Of a DNA stretch of 64,000 nt, positions 12,001 through 17,827 are shown piece by piece. This DNA is from Nocardia sp. (GTDB lineage: Bacteria; Actinomycetota; Actinomycetes; Mycobacteriales; Mycobacteriaceae), in NCBI RefSeq assembly GCF_025465275.1, contig NZ_JAODNK010000153.1, positions 62,001 through 126,000 on the forward strand, given 5' to 3'. How positions within the stretch are numbered: position 1 is the first letter of the stretch; each line of letters opens with the position of its first letter. The notes beneath the pieces were generated by a model. It made no database searches. It was not told the origin of the DNA and saw only the letters and a list, made by a program, of their open reading frames with translations. Position numbers and translations under genes: made by a program.

Positions 12001-13368
12001 TCGGTCTCGCTCAGGGTCGGTGAGGAGACAGATTCGGCCGACTGGTTGGTCCGGATCGGCGGCAATGAAATTGCCCAGGAATAGCAGGAAGCGGTTCAGG
12101 TGGTCGTCGAGCTGCTGCTGGTCGTACTTTTCCGGGTTGGCGAGAATATCGACCGACAGGCCTTCCTCGGACCCGGCGCGATACAGATTGAAATGCAGAT
12201 CCGCCACGGAACCCGAAGAGAGAATGCGGTATTCGCCTACCGCGCGGCCGAATCGGCTGGTGCGATCGAAGAACATGAGATTCACGCTGGGGCCCAGAAT
12301 CTGATCCGAGCTCACACCGAGTTCGCGGCGCAGCTCCTCGAAACGGTAGCGCTGATGGCGCAGCCCGCCGACGGTCTCCCGCGCGGCGGCCTCGATGAGC
12401 TCGCGCAGCGTGACCGCACCCGCGCAGTGCAGCCGAATCGGCAGCACATTGGCGAGCATGCCGCCGGATCGCTTGAGCGCGGCGGTGGTCCGCGCCGAGG
12501 CCGCCAGCTGCACCATCGGTTCCGCGGTGCCGGCGGTACCCGCCCGGTACGCACAGATCGCCGCGACCAACACCTGCGCCGGACTGACGGCGCAGTCGGC
12601 AGCCAGCTGGTCCAGCGCCACCCATTCGAACGGCGACAGTGCACCTGCGGCGCGCAGGGCGGCGGGCGCGGCGGCACGGCGACGCGGCCGGGTCGCAGCG
12701 GCCGCCGGCACCGGAGCCGTCCAGTCCGAGAAGCGTTCTCGCCAATAGTCACGGTCGGCGGTGTAGCGCGCCGAAGCCCGGTACTCGGCATCGGCGGCCT
12801 GGATCTCCGCTGGTGACAGCCCCGTGAAGGGCGCGGGTTCAGTATTGCCGAGCAGCGCCGCGTACCACTGCCCAATGCGCGCGATCAGGCTCAGCCCGCC
12901 GTAGCCGTCGATGGCGACGTGATGCATCTGCGCGTACCAGATGTGCTGCTCGGGCCCGAGGGTCAGCAGCGCCGCCGCCCACAGCGGAGCGTCGACCAGC
13001 TCGATCGGAATTCGGTGCCGCCGGTCCATCCATTCCAGTGCGGCCCGGCGCGGTTCGGGCTCAGCTGTGAAATCGACACGTTCCAGTGCGCCACCGATTT
13101 CCGGGGCCATCCACTGGTACGGCCGCCCGTCGGCCCGGCCGATGCGCAGTCGTCCCACGCCGAACTCTTCGAAGGCGCGGTGCGACGCGACATCGAAGAG
13201 TTCCGCATCGAGTTCCCCGTGCAATTCCAGGTAATGCGCCTGGCCGGGTAGCACGCGTGGATCGGCGCTGTCCCCGGCTCCGATATCGTCCGCGAGCCAC
13301 AATTCCATTTGGGCTCGGGACAATTCGAACGGTACGGCGTCGCAAACATCCGGAGACTGGGCTGGCAC
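1..13368 (-). CDS. Four-module nonribosomal peptide synthetase, C-A-T x4 plus thioesterase, 3' end beyond window
   Basis: One minus-strand frame stays open for 4456 codons from a GTG at 13368, preceded by GGGAGG, to the left edge. Domains in order by residue: C1 (HHVAIDG at 149), A1 (TSGSTGGPKG near 635), T1 (GGDS, serine 1041), C2 (HHVIADG, 1230), A2, T2 (serine 2093), C3 (HHVNADG, 2288), A3, T3 (serine 3151), C4 (HHANADG, 3336), A4, T4 (GGNS, serine 4200), then a thioesterase with GWSLGG (serine 4329) and a following Asp (LMDT). The thioesterase histidine lies off the edge. No epimerization or methyltransferase domain is seen. The specificity residues I read (GrsA positions 235/236/239/278/299/301/322/330) are DAWFSGVI, DAWMAAAI, DAWFVGAI and DVWFLGAV; A3 and A4 look most like the leucine-type DAWFLGNV code, a weak inference. 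C1 resembles the EntF condensation domain. The product is inferred to be an N-capped tetrapeptide released by hydrolysis or cyclization. Confidence 0.95.
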   Translation of the reverse strand, partial: MPAQSPDVCDAVPFELSRAQMELWLADDIGAGDSADPRVLPGQAHYLELHGELDAELFDVASHRAFEEFGVGRLRIGRADGRPYQWMAPEIGGALERVDFTAEPEPRRAALEWMDRRHRIPIELVDAPLWAAALLTLGPEQHIWYAQMHHVAIDGYGGLSLIARIGQWYAALLGNTEPAPFTGLSPAEIQAADAEYRASARYTADRDYWRERFSDWTAPVPAAAATRPRRRAAAPAALRAAGALSPFEWVALDQLAADCAVSPAQVLVAAICAYRAGTAGTAEPMVQLAASARTTAALKRSGGMLANVLPIRLHCAGAVTLRELIEAAARETVGGLRHQRYRFEELRRELGVSSDQILGPSVNLMFFDRTSRFGRAVGEYRILSSGSVADLHFNLYRAGSEEGLSVDILANPEKYDQQQLDDHLNRFLLFLGNFIAADPDQPVGRICLLTDPERDRILHAPNRIDEPDPLLLPDLLTATARANPTAQAVVCDAAAGEPTALTYAQLDAASNRLAHNLSRRNIGPGDVVAIRSQRSLEWVAAIWGVMKSGAAYLPIDPHHPAHRTTAILDEAEVRLGIDTATATLPDSIRGDRDWLTRVDLLGVLDYPDADAAAFADADRTRPLHAGHPAYVIYTSGSTGGPKGVVVTHGGWAGLVAAQGERLPAAAGDRVLCVTAPTFDASLWELLLAATTGATLVVASGDAYAGPRLAELIRRERVTHAFLTPAVLASTDPAGLERLQYLSIGGEACPQTVVAAWAPGRNLVNVYGPTETSIVTNLGGLAPDRPITLGTPVSGMRCYVLDPWLRPVPPGVVGELYLGGPGLARGYLARPTATGTHFIADPFGAPGERLYRTGDLVTWDECGELEFRGRVDSQVKLRGLRIELGEIEAVLADCPGVAQAVVVVHTGTRETEVAHVGPSDPSTRTGGEISVGGAPSEPAASRIVAYAVPHPGVLLTNRELEVSAGQRLPSYMVPTIVLLDRLPVTANGKVDRRALPAPVAVAARYRAPVTVAEKVVAEAFAQVLGVDSPGLEDDFFALGGDSLSATLVVARVGAALGVAAGVRELFEASTVASFAERVGARDLLVDRVRPAPRVRPERVPISYAQHRLWLLNRLDPDSAAYNMLLGLRLTGAVDASALTAALTDVVGRHEALRTSFPELDGMVCQQISPVDSVIGGLVPEPVEAADFERTMAEFGANGFDLIAAPPIRVCLLRVHDDSDRPDHHVLAVLVHHVIADGLSLGPFARDLATAYTARMRSTSPEWSPLPLQYADYTLWQHAVLGSDSDPESELSRQLGYWSEVLSGLPVESALPPHRSRPAHPSGRAERVCTDLPGDIVRGLQEVAQRHGATLFMVVHAGLAAVLAAISGGSDIAVGTPVAGRGDARLDDLIGMFVNTLVLRVPVDAAESFDALLSRVRDIDLSAFAHDEAPFERLVETVGLPRSRSRHPLFQVMLSFRSGGRTEFELPGLRVESVEMSLPLAKFDLEFTVAESPAGLSVTVQYATDLFDRTGMEALTQRLVRVLDHIARDSGVLIGDIDLLAPDERRALRDWNDTSDAIAVTWPQLLTRAAAYDPDAAAVTCEDGALTYRELGIRSNHLARRLIALGIGPEDIVAVALPRSLEWVVAVCAVAHAGAAYLPVDPNAPAERIELMLADSVAAMGITVARRRADLPALPSGEWLVIDPEEPVEPSAKPITDADRVRPLRLQHPAYVVYTSGSTGIPKAATITHAGLANVVVTQAQRCDSDPDTRVLAVASPSFDASVWELLLALGSGSTLVVAPPWAYAGDALLDLMDRERITHAMLTPRVLATLEAPERLPHLRLLATAGEACSPVLAGIWSAGRSFINAYGPAEATIWSTVSRPLRADATVSIGGPVVGARCYVLDNRLRLVPPGVIGEVYVAGTGLARGYHRRPGLTGGRFVPNGFGAPGERMYRTGDLGSWRTDGELDYHGRNDFQVKVRGVRLELGEIEAALTALPGITDAVVTLRTRDGEPELAAYVVPAAGQSVDAAAVRTGLTRRLPDQYLPTVVTVLEQFPLTLTGKVDRTALPEPVRSPAEIRAPRSALEESVAEVFAQVLGLDRVGIFDDFFALGGNSLSATRIVALLREAGWEPDLRSLFDEPTVAGLTALLHLRGHAEPAGPLIAGPQERPERVPLSFAQQGIWLLDRRGAGAAYHILLAVRLTGALDVVALAAAVSDVVHRHEALRTYFPEHDGVPYQAVSHEDIGALEMRRMPPIRLQRALAQFESAPFDLAAAPPIRVRLYAVDSSIQPAAFAGTCGQSEWVLAVAVHHVNADGYSLGPLTRDLATAYLARATGGEPQWPALPMQYADFAVRQHAALGAAGDPESELNRQLAHWVRVLAAAPIEIPLPLDRPRPESAAYSGDSIEWTVPQEITSTLREVAREHRASLFMVVHAALAVLLAKLSGTGDIVIGTPTAGRDACGLDELVGMFVNPIALRTSIDADESFAHLLDRVRDTDLEAFAHAHTPFECIVEALGLTRSAARHPLFQVVLAFRNFGATELRLPGVRVEPITPPPRTVRFDLEFDIAEVDSCLAVELRYDTALFDRDTAESVLHRFDLLLSQVAADPARPVRTLDALGADERRRVLYDWNKTGGATPTNLPGLMARAVALAPDVVALVCGDRTLTYRELDEQSNRLTRVLLRRGIGPDSTVAVALHRSIDWLVTLWAVAKSGATYLPIEPRHPQQRIERMLTDSGATLGITTAAIGARPDWLLLDDPALLAELAAISGSTVCAAERLRRLRLLDAAYLIFTSGSTGVPKGVVITHGGLANIVGAQAKHCAPGRDSRILGLASPSFDASLWEVLLAVGTSGALVLAAPDVFGGSELTALLCRERITHAFITPAVLAGMDPAELETPGADSVLRVLVTGGEVVAPTLAARWSAGRTLLIAYGPSETTIISNLSAPYAPNDPVTLGGPAIGVRCYVLDERLSPVPVGVTGELYLAGPGVARGYRSGPALTAIRFLADPFAPGRMYRTGDAVRWRAEATLEFIGRTDAQVKVRGMRIEPAEIEAAVSSAPGITQAVVMIRQDIPGDQRIVAYATGPSVNVGRVRAAVAQRLPDYMVPSAFVVCAQLPLTANGKVDRAALPAPTAESEPFRAPHTTAERAVAQVFTEVLSAPGVGLDDDFFRLGGNSLSATRVAARLAAALGIEVPVRAVFDASTVVELAAYLATSAAVVRPPLVAVPRPDVVPLSFAQQRLWLLNRLDPDSGAYNIPLVLRLEGRLDVAALVSALRAVAARHEALRTYYPEIDGVGCQRVAAREPVLDIRTVRPARLAATLGEYCSAPFDLRAKPPLRAGLFAVGAAVERAREWRLVFVVHHANADGFSLAPLARDLAEAYSAARRGKVPSWTPLPVQYADYTLWQRSVLGSAADPESEMSHQIDYWTNTLAGLPPELGLPTDHPRPLVAAQCGRTVSAVIPESTVRHLRELAWQHDASLFMTLHAGLALLLAAWSGSDDIAIGTPVAGRGAAALDDLVGMFVNTLVLRTEVSAAESFSALLERVRSLDLAAFAHADLPFEQVVEVLDPPRSRSRHPLFQVVLALQNLEPVRPELSGLHVEPVILPSPSSRFDLEFTVAQADSGLTLDVQYATELFGHDTITALVERYLLLLQRVTADPHTPTARVGLLSPSEYRRTVRDWNDTDGADTDLLLPDLLAAAVRRAPDAEAVRCGDLVLTYRELDERSDRIAQWLTSRAIGSEDVVALGMSRSLPWVVACWGVTKSGAAFMPVDPGFPQARIADMIHEAGARIVVTTAGESAAFAGQPIVEVLALDADGSNTALRQLQSQPEECPPRQHIGTAAYVIHTSGSTGLPKGVVVSHAGLANMAAAQHRCIGADERSRILCLATPSFDVSVWELVLAAGAAATLLVAPPDAYAGAELTQLLRRERVTHAFVTPAVLACTDPVDLPGLSVVLTGGEACPPAVASAWGAAHRLLNAYGPTEATVIATMSRALDGDHAITIGAPVVGMRCYVLDRSLRPMPIGATGELYLGGPAVARGYLGRFAATAARFVADPFGPAGARLYRTGDLVTWSATGELIYQGRSDFQVKVRGMRVELGEIEAAVATAPGVAQVVATRAQSPGGATLVAYAVPESGRTLDPAELTKAAAQRLPDYLLPVVVVLDRLPLLVNGKVDRAALPLPPALSTGYRPPVTDAETAVAAAFAEILGLEQVGLDDDFFVLGGNSLTAAQAVSRLPGSVALRDLFEAPKVGALALRLSENTTATSEDESLEIVLPLRRTGPETLFCIHPGGGLAWPYAGLLAHLDPEISLYGIQDPWVVGGVPPLASLDEYADRYVAEILRVQPAGPYRLLGWSLGGRIAHEIAVRLQSLGAEVALLALMDTAVADGTSAQQPADTEAAWHELRGMESLVREAGDFPPELLARATAALTRQVPGVPSGKFCGDLLHFTATREGSGDRGAARSWEEHITGAVTDVPVYATHI

Positions 13369-13506
13369 TGTCCCTCCCGAAGTCGAGAGCGGCGGAATGA
13401 GCCGGGGCGCAAATGGATACCGATTCGCGCGCCCCGACTGCGGACAGTACCGCACAGTTGCTAGAAGTCTGCTGCCATTTCCTTCGTGCCGTAAGTGGAC
13501 GAACGA
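13369..13506. other. Gap between MFS exporter and NRPS
   Basis: These 138 bases separate the exporter stop from the NRPS start on the same strand. An inverted repeat (CGGGGCGC at 13403-13410 with GCGCCCCG at 13429-13436) could form a hairpin upstream of the NRPS, acting as a partial terminator or attenuator. There is no T-tract. The arrangement is compatible with cotranscription of exporter and synthetase, which is an inference. Confidence 0.35.
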
Positions 13507-14979
13507 TCAGGCCGCAACGGCCGCTGCACTACTGGTCGAGCGCTTGCTTGTTCCGACATTCCGCACCGGGATGAACGCGGCAATCGCCGCCGCCGCCAAG
13601 GCCACCCCGCAGCCGATGAAAAGGCCTACACGGAAACCATTTTCGGTCGGAATCGAATGCCCGCCCAGAGTGGTGCTCAGCTGCGCCAGCACCACACCGA
13701 TGATCGCCGCCGAGAACGACGCGCCGATGGAGCGCATCAGCGTATTGAAGCTGTTCGCCGCGGCCGTCTCCGAGAGCGGCACCGCACTCATAATGAGCGC
13801 GGGCATGGCGCCGTACGCCAGCGCCACACCGGAGTTGCAGATGCACACCGCCACCAGCAGCCCCCAAGTCGAACCCATGATCACCGCCGAGGACGCGTAT
13901 CCGGCGGCCAGCACCAGCGCCCCGGCAACAAGAGTCACCTTCGGCCCGCGCGCGGCGGAGAGCTTGGCGCCCAGCGGAGACACCGCCATCATGATGATGC
14001 CGCCCGGTGCCATCCACAGGCCCATGGCCAGCATCGACTGTCCCAGGCCATATCCGGTGATCTTCGGCAGCACCAGCAGCTGCGGCACGATCAGGGAGGC
14101 CGAGTACATGCCGAAGCCGAGCACGGCGGAGGAGGCATTGGTCAGCAGTACCCGCGGTCGCCGGGCCACCCGCAGATCGACCATCGGATCGACGGTCCGC
14201 AACTCCCACCAGGCCCACAGCACCAGCACCGCAACCGCCGCGACGAGCAGACCCACAATGCTGCCGCTGTCCCAGCCCCAGGTCGCGCCCTTCGAGATTC
14301 CGAGCAGCAGACAGATCAGGCCGACGCCGAGTCCGACCGCGCCCACACCGTCGAATCGGCCCGTGGCGACCACCGGTACGTCCGGCACCACCACATAGAT
14401 GAGAATCGCGATGAGCAGGCTCAGGGCTCCCGCTCCCCAGAACAGGATGTGCCAATTCGCATGCTGCGCAACAACGGCCGCGACGGGCAGCCCCAGCGCG
14501 CTGCCGATTCCCAGGGAAGCGCTCACCATGGCGATGGACGGGCCGAGCCGCTCGGCGGGCAGCAGATCGCGCAGCGCCGAAATACCCAGCGGCAGAATGC
14601 CCATGCCCATGCCCTGCAGGCCGCGGCCGACGATCATCGGCACCACCGAATCCGCCACCGCGCACAGCACCGAGCCCGCGATGAGCGGCACGGTCGAGAT
14701 GAGCAGCATGCGCCGCTTGCCGTAGAGGTCGCCGAACCGTCCGGCGACCGGCGTGGCGACGGCGCCGGCCAGCAGGGTTGCCGTCACCACCCAGGAGGCA
14801 TTCGAAGCGCTGGTGTGCAGCAACTGCGGCAGCTGGCCGAGCAGCGGCACCACCAGCGTCTGCATGACTGCGGCGATAATGCCCGCCAGGGCGAGCACGC
14901 CCACGATGCCCTTCGAACCGGCGCCGGGCAGCTCGCCGGTCGTGTCCCCCGGCGGGGCCTTGATCACTGACTCACCCAT
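13507..14979 (-). CDS. MFS drug/metabolite exporter, DHA2-type
   Basis: A 490-residue polytopic membrane protein with about 14 hydrophobic segments. The loop motif GRFGDLYGKRR near residue 80 matches the MFS signature between helices 2 and 3, and GRGLQGMGMG matches motif C-type sequence of drug/H+ antiporters. A longer frame opens at 15084, but the ATG at 14979 has GAGGAG seven bases upstream and begins MGESVIK, so it is preferred. The gene reads toward the NRPS and is the likely exporter of its product or a self-resistance pump. A divergent MarR gene begins 128 bases away and probably controls it. Confidence 0.9.
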   Translation of the reverse strand: MGESVIKAPPGDTTGELPGAGSKGIVGVLALAGIIAAVMQTLVVPLLGQLPQLLHTSASNASWVVTATLLAGAVATPVAGRFGDLYGKRRMLLISTVPLIAGSVLCAVADSVVPMIVGRGLQGMGMGILPLGISALRDLLPAERLGPSIAMVSASLGIGSALGLPVAAVVAQHANWHILFWGAGALSLLIAILIYVVVPDVPVVATGRFDGVGAVGLGVGLICLLLGISKGATWGWDSGSIVGLLVAAVAVLVLWAWWELRTVDPMVDLRVARRPRVLLTNASSAVLGFGMYSASLIVPQLLVLPKITGYGLGQSMLAMGLWMAPGGIIMMAVSPLGAKLSAARGPKVTLVAGALVLAAGYASSAVIMGSTWGLLVAVCICNSGVALAYGAMPALIMSAVPLSETAAANSFNTLMRSIGASFSAAIIGVVLAQLSTTLGGHSIPTENGFRVGLFIGCGVALAAAAIAAFIPVRNVGTSKRSTSSAAAVAA

Positions 14980-15029
14980 GCGCTTCTCCTCATCGATCGA
15001 GTTCAACGCATGTGCACGATACACATCTA

Positions 15030-15042
15030 ATGCATGATGCAT
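15030..15042. promoter_or_regulatory. Candidate MarR operator
   Basis: ATGCATGATGCAT is a perfect 13-base dyad centred on one G. It lies in the 128-base gap between the divergent MFS exporter and MarR genes, where autoregulation of both is expected. The assignment rests on symmetry and position only. Confidence 0.45.
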
Positions 15043-15107
15043 ATACACGCTGTGATGTGGGTCACCTGTGGTAGACAGACTCACCGAGGTCGCGACGGAA
15101 GGACTGC

Positions 15108-15560
15108 ATGAAAAAGCCCACGGACCGGGTCGAATTCGAAATCATGCTGCTCAGCCGCTACACCGTGAATGCGCGCTACCGCCGCGACGGCACCCGACTC
15201 GACCGCAGCGCCTACGTCCTACTGAACCGGCTCAGCGCGGAGGGCCCGATGTCCATCGGCCAGCTCACCGAGGGCTTCGGCCTCGATGCCTCCACCCTCA
15301 ACCGGCAGACCGCAGCCCTACTGCGCACCGGACTGGTCGAACGCATCCCCGACCCGAACGGCGGCATCGCCCGCAAATTCCGCATCACCGCCGACGGCGA
15401 ACACAATCTCGAAACCGAGCGGGCCGCCAATACCCAAGGGCTGGAACAGGTCATGACGAACTGGTCACCCGCAGACGTCGCCGCTTTCGCCGGCTACCTC
15501 GCAAGGCTCAATACCGACATCGAACACGTCGACGGACGCCCCTGGCCGCGCCCCTCCTGA
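15108..15560 (+). CDS. MarR-family transcriptional regulator
   Basis: A 150-residue protein with a winged helix-turn-helix around residues 45-95 (GPMSIGQLTEGFGLDASTLN recognition region, then a beta wing with DPNGGIARKF), the usual MarR length and layout. GGAAGGA precedes the ATG. It is divergent from the NRPS-linked exporter with a palindrome in the shared promoter, so a ligand-released repressor of the exporter, and perhaps of the whole NRPS unit, is the natural reading. The ligand is unknown and may be the peptide product. Confidence 0.88.
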   Translation: MKKPTDRVEFEIMLLSRYTVNARYRRDGTRLDRSAYVLLNRLSAEGPMSIGQLTEGFGLDASTLNRQTAALLRTGLVERIPDPNGGIARKFRITADGEHNLETERAANTQGLEQVMTNWSPADVAAFAGYLARLNTDIEHVDGRPWPRPS

Positions 15561-15726
15561 CAGCCGACCTCAGACCCGCGAAGGAGCGTGCCTGCGAACT
15601 CGGCCGCACCGATGAATTCCGGGCAGATCCGTCGTCAATATCTCTGGATAGACCGAAGGAGATGATCGTCGGCCTTCCCCAGGAGGCTGACAGGTGATCT
15701 CGCCTACCGCAGAGAGGAATTCAGGC

Positions 15727-16533
15727 ATGACGAGACCGTTTCGGTTCGGAGTTGTCGCCCCGCTCAGAAGTGACCTGCCGACATGGCTGGACCGCGTGCG
15801 CCGCATCGCCGACAGTGGCTACTCGACACTGCTGATGCCCGACTTCCCGCAGATGCAACCGGCGCCCGGCCCCACACTGGCCACCGTCGCAGCCCGCACC
15901 GACCTGCGCGTGGGCACCTGGGTCTACGCCTCCCCGCTACGCCCGGCCTGGCTGACGGCATGGGAAGCGCACTCGCTGTCACTACTGACCGACGGCCGCT
16001 TCGAAATGGGCATCGGCACCGGCAGACCGGGCATCGAAGACGAGCTCCGAGACAAGGGAATGCCCGAAGTACCGCCGCCGTACGAACGGCTGAAGCAAAT
16101 ACGTGAAACCGTCAGGGCGCTAAGAGAACTCGACGGCCCCGACCGTCACACGCCCGTGGCAATGGCCGTACTCGGCCCGAAGGCCCGAGCACTGGCGGCC
16201 GAGGTCGCGGACACAGTCACCTTCGTCCTGGGCGATCAGCCCCGGGCCGAAGTCGAGCGCCTGGCACACGACTTCCGCACCGCCGGGAACCTCGAGCTCG
16301 CACTCGCCGTGCCGGTCATCGGCGACACTGTCGCATCGCACATGGCACACCCCAACACCGATACCGCAGCGCTTCACGCGGCGGACGCAATGACCGTACT
16401 CCCGGATGACCCGGCCGCCGCCGCCGAAGAAATCCAGCGCCGCCGAGAAGAAATCGGCTTCTCCTACTTCATCTTCGGCGCCGACTTCGCCGAAAGATTC
16501 GCTCCGATAGTCGCCAAGCTCGCCGGACAATGA
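15727..16533 (+). CDS. LLM-class (luciferase-like) F420/flavin oxidoreductase
   Basis: A 268-residue protein that starts MTRPFRFGVV. It has the bacterial-luciferase-like TIM-barrel hallmarks: an N-terminal FGVVAP strand, the RTDLRVGTWV segment, and SLLTDGRFEMGIGTGRPG near residue 95. AGAGAGG lies upstream of the ATG at 15727; the frame also opens at 15694 with no good ribosome site. In actinobacteria such enzymes usually use F420, though flavin is possible. It lies downstream of the MarR gene in the same direction with a 166-base gap. The substrate is unknown. Confidence 0.85.
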   Translation: MTRPFRFGVVAPLRSDLPTWLDRVRRIADSGYSTLLMPDFPQMQPAPGPTLATVAARTDLRVGTWVYASPLRPAWLTAWEAHSLSLLTDGRFEMGIGTGRPGIEDELRDKGMPEVPPPYERLKQIRETVRALRELDGPDRHTPVAMAVLGPKARALAAEVADTVTFVLGDQPRAEVERLAHDFRTAGNLELALAVPVIGDTVASHMAHPNTDTAALHAADAMTVLPDDPAAAAEEIQRRREEIGFSYFIFGADFAERFAPIVAKLAGQ

Positions 16534-16722
16534 TCGAGTGCCGTACGGCGGCTATCGACCCCGATGTGCGAGGTTGCGTCAGACCCCTTCTGCGGGTGGT
16601 TGATTGGAGGTCTTTCGCTCGGTGAGATGATCGATGATCGATCCGTCGTGTGGTGTCCCGAGGGTGAAATGGGTGGTCGGCGTCCCGCCGGTGAACACAT
16701 TGCGGACATTGTTCGCGGCTAG

Positions 16723-17001
16723 ATATGGCGCCCCCGGCTCACCGACCACGACGGTCTGCCCTGGCACATCGACTTCCATACCCCCGCCAGCACCGCCTGG
16801 CGCCATATAGCCGCCGAGTCCGCCGCCGCGCTCATGGGATTCCTCATCGCCCGAGGCCCCGACCGCATACGCCTCTGCTCCGCCCGCGACTGCCACCGCT
16901 TCTACGCCGACACCACCAAGAACAACTCGGTGCGCTACTGCCCCGACCGCGGCTGCGCCAACCGTGAACGAGTCCGCCGACACCGACTACGTAATGGATA
17001 A
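16723..17001 (+). pseudogene. 5'-truncated CGNR zinc-finger protein remnant
   Basis: The open frame after a stop at 16720-16722 encodes 92 residues with no start codon at its head. Its C-terminal half reads RIRLCSARDCHRFYADTT and then RYCPDRGCANRERVRRHR, the zinc-binding C-x4-C...C-x4-C arrangement with the CANRERV signature of the CGNR zinc-finger family. Intact members are about 180-200 residues with an N-terminal stress-response domain that is missing here. The surroundings (16534-17183) show no other convincing gene, so this looks like a decayed transcription factor. Confidence 0.6.
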
Positions 17002-17183
17002 CCGTCCCCACCCGAGACCAGGGTCACCGACCGCACGCAGGTCGTCGCTCCGGTCTCTTCCTGTCAGATGCACGTTTCTCGGCGCTGTGGAACGAGGGCG
17101 AGTTCGAGGTCTTCTCCGACACGGCCGACAAGTTCAGGTTGGTGACATCGAATGTCTGCCCTGGGCCGAGTCGCAACGTTGTG
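17002..17183. other. Unassigned stretch, possible gene remnant
   Basis: No complete gene is seen. The + frame from about 17043 to 17130 has protein-like composition (FLSDARFSALWNEGEFEVFSD) but no start or stop in sensible places. It may be a second decayed fragment next to the CGNR remnant. I cannot name the family. Confidence 0.25.
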
Positions 17184-17759
17184 TCAACTGCTTGTGCTGG
17201 TTGTGATCGCGCTATTGACGGGGCAGTTGCCCTCGTTGCGGCCGCATGCGGTGAAGTCGCAGAGGCGGCACAACCAAGGTTGTGGACGGTCGGTGGTGCG
17301 GGCGGAGCGTTCCTCGGCTCTGGTCCGGGTCACCGTGGTCAACATCGTGTCCAACGCTGCCACAAGATTGTCGATCTCGTCCGGGGGCAACGCGGACAGT
17401 GCGCTCGCCAATGACTTCTCGCGCGCTCGAAGTATCCGTTCGGCCGTGCTTCGGCCATCTTGGGTCAAGACCAGGGAGACGACCCGTCCGTCCTGTGCTC
17501 TGACGCGCTCGGCGAGGCCTTCGGCGACGAGGCGGTCGACGAGGCGGACGGTGCCCGAATGGGTCAGGCCGAGCACGGAGCTCAGCTGCGTTACCGATGC
17601 GCCGTCGAGGAACTCGTGCATGGCGGCGAGGGCGGCCGGGGCCGACGGGCCGAGCGCCGCGATCGCTTCGACGGCGGTGTTCATCCGGTCAGCGACTGCG
17701 AGACTCAAAGCGCCCAGGACGTTGGCGGCGTGCTGGCGGCTTGACGAGGTTCGAGACAT
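17184..17759 (-). CDS. MarR-family regulator with cysteine-rich C-terminal tail
   Basis: A 191-residue protein. Residues about 20-150 form a MarR fold with a helix-turn-helix (SVTQLSSVLGLTHSGTVRLVDRL) and a wing with RAQDGRVVSLVLT. The tail contains WLCRLCDFTACGRNEGNCPV, four cysteines in a compact pattern I know from a subset of actinobacterial MarR proteins, which suggests metal binding or thiol-based sensing (inference). It is divergent from the AhpD-like gene, and a 15-base palindrome sits between them. Repression of itself and the AhpD-RidA genes is likely. Confidence 0.85.
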   Translation of the reverse strand: MSRTSSSRQHAANVLGALSLAVADRMNTAVEAIAALGPSAPAALAAMHEFLDGASVTQLSSVLGLTHSGTVRLVDRLVAEGLAERVRAQDGRVVSLVLTQDGRSTAERILRAREKSLASALSALPPDEIDNLVAALDTMLTTVTRTRAEERSARTTDRPQPWLCRLCDFTACGRNEGNCPVNSAITTSTSS

Positions 17760-17773
17760 GGCCCTAGTTTATA

Positions 17774-17788
17774 TGTATGAGTCATACA
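17774..17788. promoter_or_regulatory. Palindromic operator between marR and the AhpD-like gene
   Basis: TGTATGAGTCATACA is a perfect 15-base dyad with a central G. It lies 15 bases from the MarR start and upstream of the AhpD-like gene, whose start (17828) is placed downstream of it. It overlaps a sequence (TATATGTAT) that could be part of a -10 element. Confidence 0.6.
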
Positions 17789-17827
17789 CAGTCCACAAAC
17801 GGACGCGGCGAGTCGACGGCGGAACCC

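Noticed and set aside
535..12084. Long + strand open frames at 535-2499, 3250-4830, 4978-7065, 7360-9579 and 9925-12084
   Set aside because: They share codon boundaries with the minus-strand NRPS and are antisense shadows of its GC-rich codons. Their composition is His/Arg/Gly-rich with no domain sense.
16579..16983. A 134-codon minus-strand frame over the CGNR remnant
   Set aside because: Most of it is the Val/Gly/Ala-rich antisense of the remnant. The last 50 residues look slightly protein-like but have no start of their own and match no family I know.
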